Shown: one piece after another, positions 17,068 to 24,493 of the stretch
How positions within the stretch are numbered: the stretch's first letter is position 1
Layout of the letters: each line of letters starts with the position of its first letter
NCBI GenBank assembly: GCA_017459605.1
Contig: JAFUCQ010000036.1
Span: 1 to 54,586 of the forward strand
Source of the DNA: Atopobiaceae bacterium
Lineage (GTDB): Bacteria; Actinomycetota; Coriobacteriia; Coriobacteriales; Atopobiaceae
Direction of reading: 5' to 3'
Length of the DNA stretch: 54,586 nt
Made by a program: the position numbers and the translations under genes
The notes under the pieces: generated by a model
Databases searched by the model: none
What the model saw: only the letters and a program-made list of their open reading frames with translations
What the model was told of the DNA's origin: nothing

Positions 17068-17221
17068 AGGGATTAATAATCTATTTAATGCACTTTTGTG
17101 CTATAGGGGCTCTATGTGCGAGTTAAGTTTTCCGGGGTTGAGTCGTCCTGGAAGCACCCATTAGGAAAAGTACTAAGCAAGAGAACCTTGAGGACGAGAT
17201 GAGATAAGTCTAGCATTTTCG

Positions 17222-18640
17222 TTACTCCGTATGTGCAACATATCGAGCAGCAGTTGATAAAGACTGTGTGTTTACCTGATAAGGATAGTCCCACCCGTGA
17301 CCTTCATATAAAGGCACAGAAGACGAGACAAGCTTTGATAAATACGTTTCTTTTGCTTGTAGTTGTTGTTCTGTGAAGAAGGGATTTCTTACAGGAGCAA
17401 CAAGTGGCTTTCCGCTAGCAATTCTGCAACGAATCAAGACCATTGCTTCTGCTCCAGCTCTCGACCATGATCTTCCCTGACCTTTTGTGCGAGCTGCAAC
17501 CACATGGGCAATCGTTCCTTCCATCGTGCCTAAAGATGGAGGACACGCCGATATTTCGTCTCTATGGTTTTCACAATAGACAGCAAGTTCTCTCAGGCGT
17601 CTTTTGCGGGTAGACTCATCCAAGCGAGTTGCTATCTGTTTGCATGCTAAAGAAAGAGCTCGTGCTTTTCCTAAAAATGCAAGCTGTCGTGCTTTTTCTC
17701 GAGCACTTCCTTTAGGAAATGCTTTTGTAATTGCTTGCATAAGATGAAAGAGGTCTAGGTGATGTTCAATCTGGACAGACCTCGACATAAACTTGCTCAA
17801 GTGCTCCCCACTACACCAGGTAGCTCCATCTGAGCCAGCAATAATATGTTTGATGTCTTGTTCTTCAAAGTCATCACAGATCATCTCAAAGACGTGTTCC
17901 CAAAACTGGTCAGCTACACTATCGGAGCAGCTCACAGAAACACCCAACCTTTTAGTTCTTCCCTTTTCTTTTATCTTTCCTGCATACAAACAAGCAACTT
18001 TAAGCTCGAACGATTGTGCCTGTCTGGCTAATTCATAGACAGACCTGGGAAGTGCATGCTTTCTGTGCTTTGGGTTTTGTAGATGTATCCATACTCCATC
18101 TGTCTCTAAACAGAGCTTCTCAGTACTTATCTTTGTGTGGATTGCTTTGCTGTCTTTTATGAGCTTTCCTTCTGTGTGTACCACACGCATAACGCTCACA
18201 TGAGAGATAGACGCTCCAGTTTGTTCCAAGAAGGCTTTTGCTGTCTTTCTGTAGGATAGCTCTGCTGCTTGTGTTGCAATCCACAGAAAAGCCCCTTGAG
18301 AAAACACTCCTCTTTCGGGAATACCTAAAAGCTCATCTGCAAGAAGTCTTCGTCTTCCAAACTCATCTTTAAAACAGGTACGGACAAACTCAACGCGCCC
18401 TACTAACGTAAGAAGTGTCCTTTTCTCTTTTGCATGTATAGTCCAGCCTTGTGGTTTGTTCGCAACTAAGCTTTGATCAAACTGTTCAAGTACAGAGCTC
18501 ATACATTTTGCTGCAAGACTTCGAAACTGCACGGTAAGACCAGCCTCGAAGCTTTGGAAGTCTTCTGTTTGGAAAATCTGTGGCAAGAAGTACTTAGATA
18601 GTGCATCAATAAGTTCGGTAGGCGTGGTAAAGTCTGACAT
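17222..18640 (-). CDS. ISLre2-family (UPF0236) transposase
   Basis: A 472-residue transposase. It has the family N-terminal region (LVGRVEFVRTCFKDEFGRRR, then LLADELLGI), AELSYRKTAKAFLEQTG, and probable catalytic acidic residues in LCLETDGVWIHL and IIAGSDGATWC, followed by HHLDLFHLMQAI. The gene is uninterrupted, so the element may be active. An upstream TTG (18676) is in frame, but the ATG at 18640 with AAAGG before it is preferred. That RBS lies inside one arm of a perfect inverted repeat (18641-18699). Confidence 0.88.
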   Translation of the reverse strand: MSDFTTPTELIDALSKYFLPQIFQTEDFQSFEAGLTVQFRSLAAKCMSSVLEQFDQSLVANKPQGWTIHAKEKRTLLTLVGRVEFVRTCFKDEFGRRRLLADELLGIPERGVFSQGAFLWIATQAAELSYRKTAKAFLEQTGASISHVSVMRVVHTEGKLIKDSKAIHTKISTEKLCLETDGVWIHLQNPKHRKHALPRSVYELARQAQSFELKVACLYAGKIKEKGRTKRLGVSVSCSDSVADQFWEHVFEMICDDFEEQDIKHIIAGSDGATWCSGEHLSKFMSRSVQIEHHLDLFHLMQAITKAFPKGSAREKARQLAFLGKARALSLACKQIATRLDESTRKRRLRELAVYCENHRDEISACPPSLGTMEGTIAHVVAARTKGQGRSWSRAGAEAMVLIRCRIASGKPLVAPVRNPFFTEQQLQAKETYLSKLVSSSVPLYEGHGWDYPYQVNTQSLSTAARYVAHTE

Positions 18641-18699
18641 AGAGAACCTTTCTTTCTTTTTGACTTCGACACTCAAACAAGAATATCGAAAGGTTCTCT
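18641..18699 (-). promoter_or_regulatory. Fold-back stem covering the transposase RBS
   Basis: AGAGAACCTTTC (18641-18652) and GAAAGGTTCTCT (18688-18699) are perfect 12-bp reverse complements with a 35-nt loop. In an mRNA starting upstream of the arms, the RBS AAAGG directly before the ATG would be paired. This could block translation from read-through transcripts, as known for other insertion sequences such as IS10. Confidence 0.65.
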
Positions 18700-18842
18700 A
18701 CTTTGTTGGATGACTTCATACCCCGCGAAAATTAACTCGCACCCTTGGGTCTCATGGTTGGATCTCATGGTAGCTCAGCACAGATGGGTACAAGCATCAG
18801 GAACCCTTTTTTGAGTCCATCAACCTAACTGGAGTCGTACCC

Positions 18843-19682
18843 ATGAATGACACGAATATTAAACGAGAAGAACTATTGTCTTGGCTCTACCTGCTCGTTG
18901 GAGCCATGCTTGCCGCTTTTGCAGTCGAGGGCTTTCTGGCACCAAACAACGTCTTTGACGGAGGTGTTGTTGGTGTTTCAATGATTGCCTCCCGACTCTC
19001 AGGAGCAGATCTTGCCCTCTTTATTCTTGTGTTGAACCTGCCTTTTGTCATCATTGCGTGGCGTAAGCTTGGCAAGCTGTTTGTGCTCAAATCTGCCTTT
19101 TCACTCATGTTGTTCTCGCTTGGTACTGTGTTGCTCAAACCCTATGTTGGTGTAACCCAAGACGAGTTTCTTGCCGTTACCTTTGGCGGTTTGATGCTTG
19201 GTGCTGGAGTGGGCTTGGTGCTCAAGGGTGGCGGCTGCCTTGATGGAACAGAAATCGTAGCGATATTGATGAGCCGCAAGACCTCGCTTTCTGTTGGCCA
19301 GGTGATTCTCGTCATCAATGTGGTTATCTATGTCATTGCAGGTTTTCTGTTTGGACTTGACCACGGCATGTACTCACTCATCATGTATTTCATCACGTCA
19401 AAGATTATCGACATTGTAGAAATGGGCTGGAACAGCACCAAAGCCGTATTTATCGTCACAAGCGAAGGTCAGATGCTTGCAAACCGTATCCTCCAAGAGC
19501 TGGGACGTACGGTTACCTTTATGGATGGTCACGGATTGATTAGTGACGAGAGAAAAGATGTGTTGTACTGCGTCATCACACGCGCTGAGGTCTTTGAAAT
19601 GAAACGCATCATTGACAGCTGTCAGTACACCAGCTTCACGACTATTCACGAGGTGAGCGAAATTGTAGGGAGAAGGCTCTAG
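18843..19682 (+). CDS. YitT-family membrane protein (DUF2179)
   Basis: A 279-residue protein with five to six hydrophobic segments in the first 200 residues, including AFAVEGFLAPNNVFDGGVVG and GVGLVLKGGGCLDGTEIVAI. A soluble C-terminal DUF2179 domain follows (STKAVFIVTSEGQMLANRIL, then MDGHGLISD and VLYCVITRAEV). These match the YitT family, whose transport substrate is not established. GGAG lies ten bases before the ATG. The gene stands alone between the insertion sequence and a palindrome array. Confidence 0.88.
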   Translation: MNDTNIKREELLSWLYLLVGAMLAAFAVEGFLAPNNVFDGGVVGVSMIASRLSGADLALFILVLNLPFVIIAWRKLGKLFVLKSAFSLMLFSLGTVLLKPYVGVTQDEFLAVTFGGLMLGAGVGLVLKGGGCLDGTEIVAILMSRKTSLSVGQVILVINVVIYVIAGFLFGLDHGMYSLIMYFITSKIIDIVEMGWNSTKAVFIVTSEGQMLANRILQELGRTVTFMDGHGLISDERKDVLYCVITRAEVFEMKRIIDSCQYTSFTTIHEVSEIVGRRL

Positions 19683-19790
19683 CTACTGATTTGGTGGCAG
19701 ATTCTCGTTGGCTAGCTGATGGCAGGCTCTCGTCCAACATTTATGGTCCCTTGTTAGACCAAAATGGACATCCTTTATTTAATATGTTGA

Positions 19791-20042
19791 GTTCTGCTAC
19801 CCCCAGGCTCACAGAACGTACGGCCGTCTCGAGTTCTGCTACCCCCAGGCTCACACAATTTTTTGTTGTCAGAATTTGACCTGGTCTTTTGTTGAGTCCC
19901 TCACAAAACTCATCAAGTTCTGCTACCCCCAGGCTCACAGAACTCGCATCCGCCGTGAGTTCTGCTACCCGTAGGCTCACACAACGTACGGCCGTCTCAA
20001 GTTTTGCTACCCCCAAGCTCACACAACGTACGCCTTCCTCAC
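19791..20042. repeat. Composite palindrome array 1
   Basis: Five copies of a 27-bp near-palindrome whose ends are GTTCTG and CAGAAC or CACAAC, with core CTACCCCCAGGCTCA. They lie at 19791-19817, 19833-19859, 19917-19943, 19959-19985 and 20001-20027. Neighbouring copies are separated by exactly 15 bp, except copies 2 and 3, which are separated by exactly 57 bp. The 15-bp spacers are themselves similar (GTACGGCCGTCTCRA), unlike CRISPR spacers. The minus strand happens to stay open with a 14-residue repeat (VSLGVAELETAVRS), but no RBS or full gene supports coding. The same architecture recurs, inverted, at 22840-23038. Confidence 0.85.
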
Positions 20043-20224
20043 GTTGTTTCAGAGAATAGGCAATTCAATAATTAAGGACGCCGATTGTAGTCTAACATTG
20101 GACCTGCTGTGCTCACTGGCAGAGGACCAGAGGACCGGAGTGACAGAAGGTCAGATTGCCAGCGGACCAGCTTTGGTACCAACAATGTGATCAACGAAGA
20201 CGCTAGCGTAGGCGGAGGACTCAT

Positions 20225-21193
20225 ATGATTCGATGGGCAATACTTGGAGCAGGAACTATTGCACGCAGATTTGTTGCCAGTCTTTCTTATGAACCACGGA
20301 GCACCCTGGTTGGCATCAGCCGAAGCTCCAAGCGCCGTGCGGAGCAGTTCATAAGCGAGTTGAGGCTTGACCCAACGGTAAAGTCCTATGCGTCACATGA
20401 GGAACTGATAGCCGATACCAGCGTTGATGCAGTCTATCTTGCGCTTCCCCATGCGTTGCATTTTGAGTGGGCCAAGCGATTGCTCATGGCTCGCAAAGCT
20501 GTTCTATGCGAGAAACCCGCCTGCCTGAATGCGCAAGAAATGGCTCAGCTTGCCGAATGCGCCCAAGAGCATCACGTCTTGTTTATGGAAGCCATGAAGT
20601 GCCGTTTTGTACCCCTCTACGCTGAGATATGTTCCGCTGCTCAAAGGCTTGGTACCATTCAGCGTGTCGAGACAAGCCTGTGCAACGATATGGCAAAGCA
20701 GCTTGAGCAGACGCAGAGCTATCACACCCAAGCAGGTCCCGGAGCAGGAGTTCTCCTTGATAGCGGCATCTATTGTGCCAGCTGGATTGAGGATTTCTTA
20801 CCGGGGATTCCAAGCCTTGTGTCTCTCGACTATACACTCCACACAGGTATTGATTACTACGTTGATGCTGAACTCACTCACGGCGGATATGAGGCTCATC
20901 TTGAGTGTGCGTTTGACCGAACAAAAGCACGAGAAGCACGCATCATTGGCACCGACGGACAGATTGTTGTTGAAGATTTGCACCGCCCACAGAGAGCTAC
21001 GGTCTTTATGGATGGCGCTTCTCCACGTCGTATTGAATGTCCCTATGAGCACGACGATTTCTTTGGCGAAATCACACACTTTGTTGACCTGTTAGAGGAC
21101 GGAAGCTGTGAAAGCGATGTCATGCCTCTTGCAGATTCAGTGCACTGCGCGCTTATCCTCGATTGCATTCGGGCAGGAATGCAGGAGCAATAA
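20225..21193 (+). CDS. Gfo/Idh/MocA-family oxidoreductase
   Basis: A 322-residue NAD(P)-dependent dehydrogenase. The Rossmann fold opens with WAILGAGTIARRF (GxGxxA), and the family motif EKP is in VLCEKPACLNAQEMAQL. The C-terminal substrate domain includes GPGAGVLLDSGIYCASWIED. Members oxidise or reduce sugars, inositols or dihydrodiols; the substrate is not deducible. The RBS is GGAGG about seven bases before the ATG. It is the first gene after palindrome array 1 and is convergent with the protease-like gene. Confidence 0.88.
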   Translation: MIRWAILGAGTIARRFVASLSYEPRSTLVGISRSSKRRAEQFISELRLDPTVKSYASHEELIADTSVDAVYLALPHALHFEWAKRLLMARKAVLCEKPACLNAQEMAQLAECAQEHHVLFMEAMKCRFVPLYAEICSAAQRLGTIQRVETSLCNDMAKQLEQTQSYHTQAGPGAGVLLDSGIYCASWIEDFLPGIPSLVSLDYTLHTGIDYYVDAELTHGGYEAHLECAFDRTKAREARIIGTDGQIVVEDLHRPQRATVFMDGASPRRIECPYEHDDFFGEITHFVDLLEDGSCESDVMPLADSVHCALILDCIRAGMQEQ

Positions 21194-21217
21194 GCAGTCT
21201 GCTGCACATTCCGCTGC

Positions 21218-21853
21218 TCATTGAGACGAGTTCTGGGACGAGTTCTGAGGCAAGCTCTGCTCGTCTCGCCAGAACAAGACAGCATCACGTCCCGTCTTTG
21301 CCTCCAAGCTATAGGGCGTTCCTGCGGGTGCATCAAGTATCCAACGCTCAACCAAACGATTGCATGAGAACGGCTCGTTATCTACAGGCTTGACCCCTAC
21401 GACCTCTACATCAAGCTCACCCAAGGGCCACCCATCATAGTAAGGATCAAATACGCGAACACAATCAGACTCTTCGTCATAGCCCGTAACAAGCACGTAG
21501 TGATCCGCACCTAAGCAACAACCTGTCACCGCAACACCGCCATCGCGAATGCACTGCAAGACAGCTCCGCCGATGTCTCCAGAAATCTCAGAACCCTCTC
21601 TATACTGGCAGCTCAGCGGAAAGCCCGTTTGTTCCGCATACATAGAAAGCCACGACGCCAAAAACCTCATGGCAGCTGCGCTTGTGCCACCACGAAGCGC
21701 ATGCTCGCCCCATACTTTATCGGGAGTGACCGAAGACAGATACACAACCACCTCTATGGGGATTTCTTCTCGCTCAAACAGATAGACAAGCGCATTGATA
21801 AGCGATGTGGTTCCGCAGTCCCCTTTCGTAACCTGATAGTTGAGTGGTGTTTT
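21218..21853 (-). CDS. Papain-like / C39-like cysteine protease family protein
   Basis: A cysteine peptidase-fold protein. The nucleophile is in VTKGDCGTTSLINAL, the histidine in GADHYVLVTGYDEE and the third residue in VRVFDPYYDGWPLG. The start is uncertain. The frame is open to GTG at 21931, one base from the divergent gene, which would leave no room for promoters. TTG at 21853 has AAGGAG nine bases before it and is preferred (211 residues). The C-terminus is a Gln/Ser-rich tail (QNSSQNSSQ). Its substrate is unknown. It is divergent from, and probably co-regulated with, the glutamine amidotransferase at 21933. Confidence 0.7.
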   Translation of the reverse strand, partial: KTPLNYQVTKGDCGTTSLINALVYLFEREEIPIEVVVYLSSVTPDKVWGEHALRGGTSAAAMRFLASWLSMYAEQTGFPLSCQYREGSEISGDIGGAVLQCIRDGGVAVTGCCLGADHYVLVTGYDEESDCVRVFDPYYDGWPLGELDVEVVGVKPVDNEPFSCNRLVERWILDAPAGTPYSLEAKTGRDAVLFWRDEQSLPQNSSQNSSQ

Positions 21854-21895
21854 CAAGTCTGTCAACTCCTTGGGTGATATGCCACACAGATGGTT

Positions 21896-21916
21896 AGAAT
21901 TGTAGCGGGCAATTCT
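21896..21916. promoter_or_regulatory. Palindrome between divergent protease and amidotransferase genes
   Basis: AGAATTG (21896-21902) and CAATTCT (21910-21916) are perfect reverse complements with a 7-bp centre. They lie in the 79-bp gap left if the protease starts at 21853. Likely an operator serving both directions. Confidence 0.45.
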
Positions 21917-21932
21917 GGTAAGGAGCGACACG

Positions 21933-22739
21933 GTGTGTGAAATCTTTGCAGTTAGTTCAAGAAAAGCGCAACGGTATGACCGCTATCTCAGCGAGTTCTT
22001 CTCTGATGCGGTTAAGCATCCCCACGGCTGGGGACTCTGCTGGCACGAAGGCCCCGATATGGAGCTCACCCGTCTTTTCAAGGAGCCCGTCACCGCTGTA
22101 GAGTCTGCCTATCTCGACTACCTCTTGAATATGGGAGTAGAATCAAAGCTGCTCATTGCCCATATTCGCAATGCAACGCGCGGCATCGTATCCTACGGAA
22201 ACACCCACCCCTTTATAGCCAACGATTCGTCTGGGCGACAGTGGGTACTCTGCCATAACGGTACGGTTTTTGATAACCGCCTGCTCGAAGCATTTGAAGA
22301 GGTCCAGCTCGGCACCACTGATTCAGAGCGCATCATGCTCTATCTGATTGATGCGATTGACCGCGCACAAGCTGAATGTGGCTCTTCGCTTGATGAGACG
22401 ACACGCTTTGAGCTCTTGAGCCAACAGATGGAGCGTCTGTCGCCTGACAATAAGCTCAATCTTGCTTTTGATGATGGTGAGTTTCTCTACATTCATACCA
22501 ATACTGAGCAACCGACGCTCTATGTCCGTGAGACTGTAGACAAGGTGCTTGTGTGTTCGCGTCCTTTGGGTGAAGGCTGGCATGAGGTAGAGCGAGGTCG
22601 GCTAATTGTGTATCGAGATGGCGAGCGTGTCTATGCGTCGCCCGCTCATAGCTGCTTGTTTGATAACGACGCCTACTTGCAGCTCGTCGCCACGTGGACC
22701 GCAGAAGACCAGCAGCTCGGCCAGCAGCTCAGCCAGTAG
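21933..22739 (+). CDS. Class II glutamine amidotransferase (YafJ/GATase_6 type)
   Basis: A 268-residue Ntn-hydrolase. Cys2 directly after the start (MCEIFAVSS) is the nucleophile exposed after removal of Met. HPHGWGLCW, LIAHIRNATRG, NTHPF and CHNGTVFDN are the typical glutaminase motifs. No synthase domain follows, so this is a stand-alone glutaminase like YafJ; the acceptor is unknown. The GTG start has AGGAG seven bases before it. The C-terminus is Gln-rich (DQQLGQQLSQ). Palindrome array 2 follows about 100 bp downstream. Confidence 0.85.
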   Translation: MCEIFAVSSRKAQRYDRYLSEFFSDAVKHPHGWGLCWHEGPDMELTRLFKEPVTAVESAYLDYLLNMGVESKLLIAHIRNATRGIVSYGNTHPFIANDSSGRQWVLCHNGTVFDNRLLEAFEEVQLGTTDSERIMLYLIDAIDRAQAECGSSLDETTRFELLSQQMERLSPDNKLNLAFDDGEFLYIHTNTEQPTLYVRETVDKVLVCSRPLGEGWHEVERGRLIVYRDGERVYASPAHSCLFDNDAYLQLVATWTAEDQQLGQQLSQ

Positions 22740-22839
22740 CTCGATTAACAGCTCCGCTCGTGCGGAACGCGGATTCTCTGCACACAGTAACCACGTGCTC
22801 GTATGCTCGACATTACGGGCGAAGATGCGAGTGGAGAGA

Positions 22840-23038
22840 GTTGTGCCTACGCGTAGGTATACACAACTGCATGCCTCCACCTGTTGTGCCTACCTCCAGG
22901 TAAGCACAACTTGGGTAATTTGCTCGGAAAAGCAACAAAATCCCAGGTCAGATTTTAATGAGCAAAACTTGTGCCTACCTCGAGGTATACACAACTGCAT
23001 ACCTTCACCTGTTGTGCCTACGCGTAGGTATACACAAT
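22840..23038. repeat. Composite palindrome array 2 (inverted relative to array 1)
   Basis: Four 28-bp palindromes with ends GTTGTG and CACAAC and core CCTACGCGTAGG or variants. They lie at 22840-22867, 22883-22910, 22968-22995 and 23011-23038. Spacing is 15, 57 and 15 bp, the same pattern as array 1. The 57-bp linker (22911-22967), compared with the reverse complement of the array 1 linker, agrees at about 36 of 57 positions without a gap. Agreement includes CAACAAAA and CCAGGTCA. The 15-bp spacers are alike (TGCATRCCTYCACCT). The array lies between two convergent genes. Confidence 0.85.
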
Positions 23039-23100
23039 TGCTGAAGGGCAAGCATGTTAAAGCTAACAAAAAGCTCATTGCATACTAATCAAATCTGCGG

Positions 23101-23192
23101 AGATCAGCGCTGTCTACCATATATACGATTGTGGAAGGTGATTTCTGACGCCTACCTACGCCCGCTGAGAAAGCCAATGAATAAGGTATCAA
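23101..23192. repeat. 92-bp intergenic repeat, copy 1
   Basis: Nearly identical to 32198-32288 (one base inserted, about one substitution). It begins AGATCAGCGCTGTCTACC and includes GACGCCTACCTACGC. No coding frame is visible. It is probably a small dispersed repeat or miniature element. Confidence 0.7.
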
Positions 23193-23274
23193 TTCAGCAT
23201 AGCGCCACACGTCTCTATGATATGGACATAGTCAGGGTTGATCGTAAGGCTTATACGATAGGCACAAAACGTGC

Positions 23275-23304
23275 GCTCTGGAATTCGTAGACGAATCCCA
23301 GAGC
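23275..23304 (-). terminator. Hairpin after the maltodextrin operon
   Basis: GCTCTGG...CCAGAGC with inner ATTCGT/ACGAAT forms a stem just after the last gene of the leftward operon. The T-run behind it is weak (CACGTTTTG). Confidence 0.5.
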
Positions 23305-23311
23305 AACATAC

Positions 23312-24493
23312 CTAAAACTCGAGATTATGCTCGTCCTCTTTTGAGAAGAGGTGAACAACGTTTCCACCACAGGTATAGGCAACATCCTGGTGGATGGTAA
23401 ATCCATTCAGATACTCGCCCGCCATATTAGTTGTTTGCACAATAACAATCACGTCTTGTCCAAGCGATGAGAGATGCAAATGTACGCTCGAGCCCATCAT
23501 CTCAGAGACATCAACCGTGCCATGAAGCATCTGGGAACCCTCTCCTAGAAGCGCAATATGTTCTGGTCGAATCCCTAGTGTTATAGCTTGCGATTCTACA
23601 TTGTTGTTAAGCAAACGCTGCTGTTTTTCCTCGCTAGGCACCACAACAATGCCACCTACATGAATCTGATACGTGTCATGTTCACGCAGCAACTCAGCAT
23701 CAAAGTAGTTCATTTGAGGCACACCAATAAAACCAGACACAAAGAGGTTGGCGGGTTGGTCGAAAACCTCTTGGGGAGTTCCCACCTGCTGCACAACACC
23801 ATCGCGCATTATAACAATTCTGTCCCCAAGCGTCATAGCCTCGGTTTGGTCATGGGTCACATAAATAAACGTTGTGTTTATACGCTGACGCAGCTTGATT
23901 ATCTCAGCACGCATTTGGTTACGCAGCTTTGCATCAAGGTTAGAGAGTGGCTCATCCATAAGCAGCACTTTAGGCTCGCGCACAATTGCTCGTCCAATGG
24001 CTACACGCTGACGCTGACCACCCGACAAAGCCTTGGGCTTTCGATTGAGATACTCGGTAATGCCCAAAATCTCAGCTGCCTCATTAACACGAGCATCAAT
24101 ATCAAGCTTAGGCATCTTTCTCAGCTTGAGTGGAAAAGCCAGGTTCTCGCGAACTGTCATATGCGGATAGAGAGCATAGCTCTGGAAAACCATAGCAATA
24201 TCGCGGTCTTTTGGCGCAACATCATTCATGAGCTGACCATCAATATACAGCTCCCCATCAGAGATCTCTTCAAGCCCTGCCACCATACGTAAGGTGGTTG
24301 ATTTTCCACAACCCGACGGACCCACCAACACCACAAATTCGCGGTCTGCTATATCCAAATTGAAGTCATGTACAGAGAGCACGCCTTCGTCAGTTATCTG
24401 CAGATTGTTTGCCTTCTCTTGGTTTGCCTTCTTCTGGCGTTTTTCGTTATAGGGATATACCTTCTTGATGTGTTTTAACTGTACCTCTGCCAT
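23312..24493 (-). CDS. msmK: Sugar ABC transporter ATPase (MsmK/UgpC/MalK type)
   Basis: A 393-residue ATPase of the CUT1 sugar importer class. Walker A is VGPSGCGKSTTLRMVAG, the Q-loop AMVFQSYALYPHM, the signature ALSGGQRQRVAIGRAI, Walker B VLLMDEPLSNLD, and the H-loop is in YVTHDQTEA. The C-terminal regulatory (TOBE) domain is present. An insertion of about 20 residues with NEKRQKKANQEKANN near the N-terminus is unusual. It energises the two permeases encoded upstream. Its ATG follows immediately after the TAG of malQ. Last gene of the operon. Confidence 0.93.
   Translation of the reverse strand: MAEVQLKHIKKVYPYNEKRQKKANQEKANNLQITDEGVLSVHDFNLDIADREFVVLVGPSGCGKSTTLRMVAGLEEISDGELYIDGQLMNDVAPKDRDIAMVFQSYALYPHMTVRENLAFPLKLRKMPKLDIDARVNEAAEILGITEYLNRKPKALSGGQRQRVAIGRAIVREPKVLLMDEPLSNLDAKLRNQMRAEIIKLRQRINTTFIYVTHDQTEAMTLGDRIVIMRDGVVQQVGTPQEVFDQPANLFVSGFIGVPQMNYFDAELLREHDTYQIHVGGIVVVPSEEKQQRLLNNNVESQAITLGIRPEHIALLGEGSQMLHGTVDVSEMMGSSVHLHLSSLGQDVIVIVQTTNMAGEYLNGFTIHQDVAYTCGGNVVHLFSKEDEHNLEF

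Larger units (their letters stand above)
17116..18742 (-). mobile_element. ISLre2-type insertion sequence, complete
   Basis: The ends carry terminal inverted repeats: GTGCGAGTTAAGTTTTCC inward from 17116 and, from the other end at 18742, GTGCGAGTTAATTTTCG. One transposase gene fills the element. No exact target duplication is visible outside the ends (GGGCTCTAT on the left, CCTTGGGTC on the right). A 200-bp fragment of the same end is found at 42140-42339. Length about 1.63 kb fits the family. Confidence 0.8.

Noticed and set aside
17108-18751. Target-site duplication of the ISLre2 element
   Set aside because: GGGCTCTAT on the left and the nearest right-hand sequence (GGGTCTCAT, offset by a few bases) do not match exactly.
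18743-18842. Repeat TCTCATGG before the YitT gene
   Set aside because: Two short copies only, with no clear operator geometry; it could be chance.
19741-20022. Minus-strand reading frame with 14-residue repeats over array 1
   Set aside because: The 42-bp period is divisible by three, so an open frame arises by chance. There is no RBS, and array 2 (43-bp period) does not keep a frame.
19791-23038. CRISPR array
   Set aside because: The repeats are short palindromes with conserved 15-bp spacers and a fixed 57-bp linker, and no cas gene is present.
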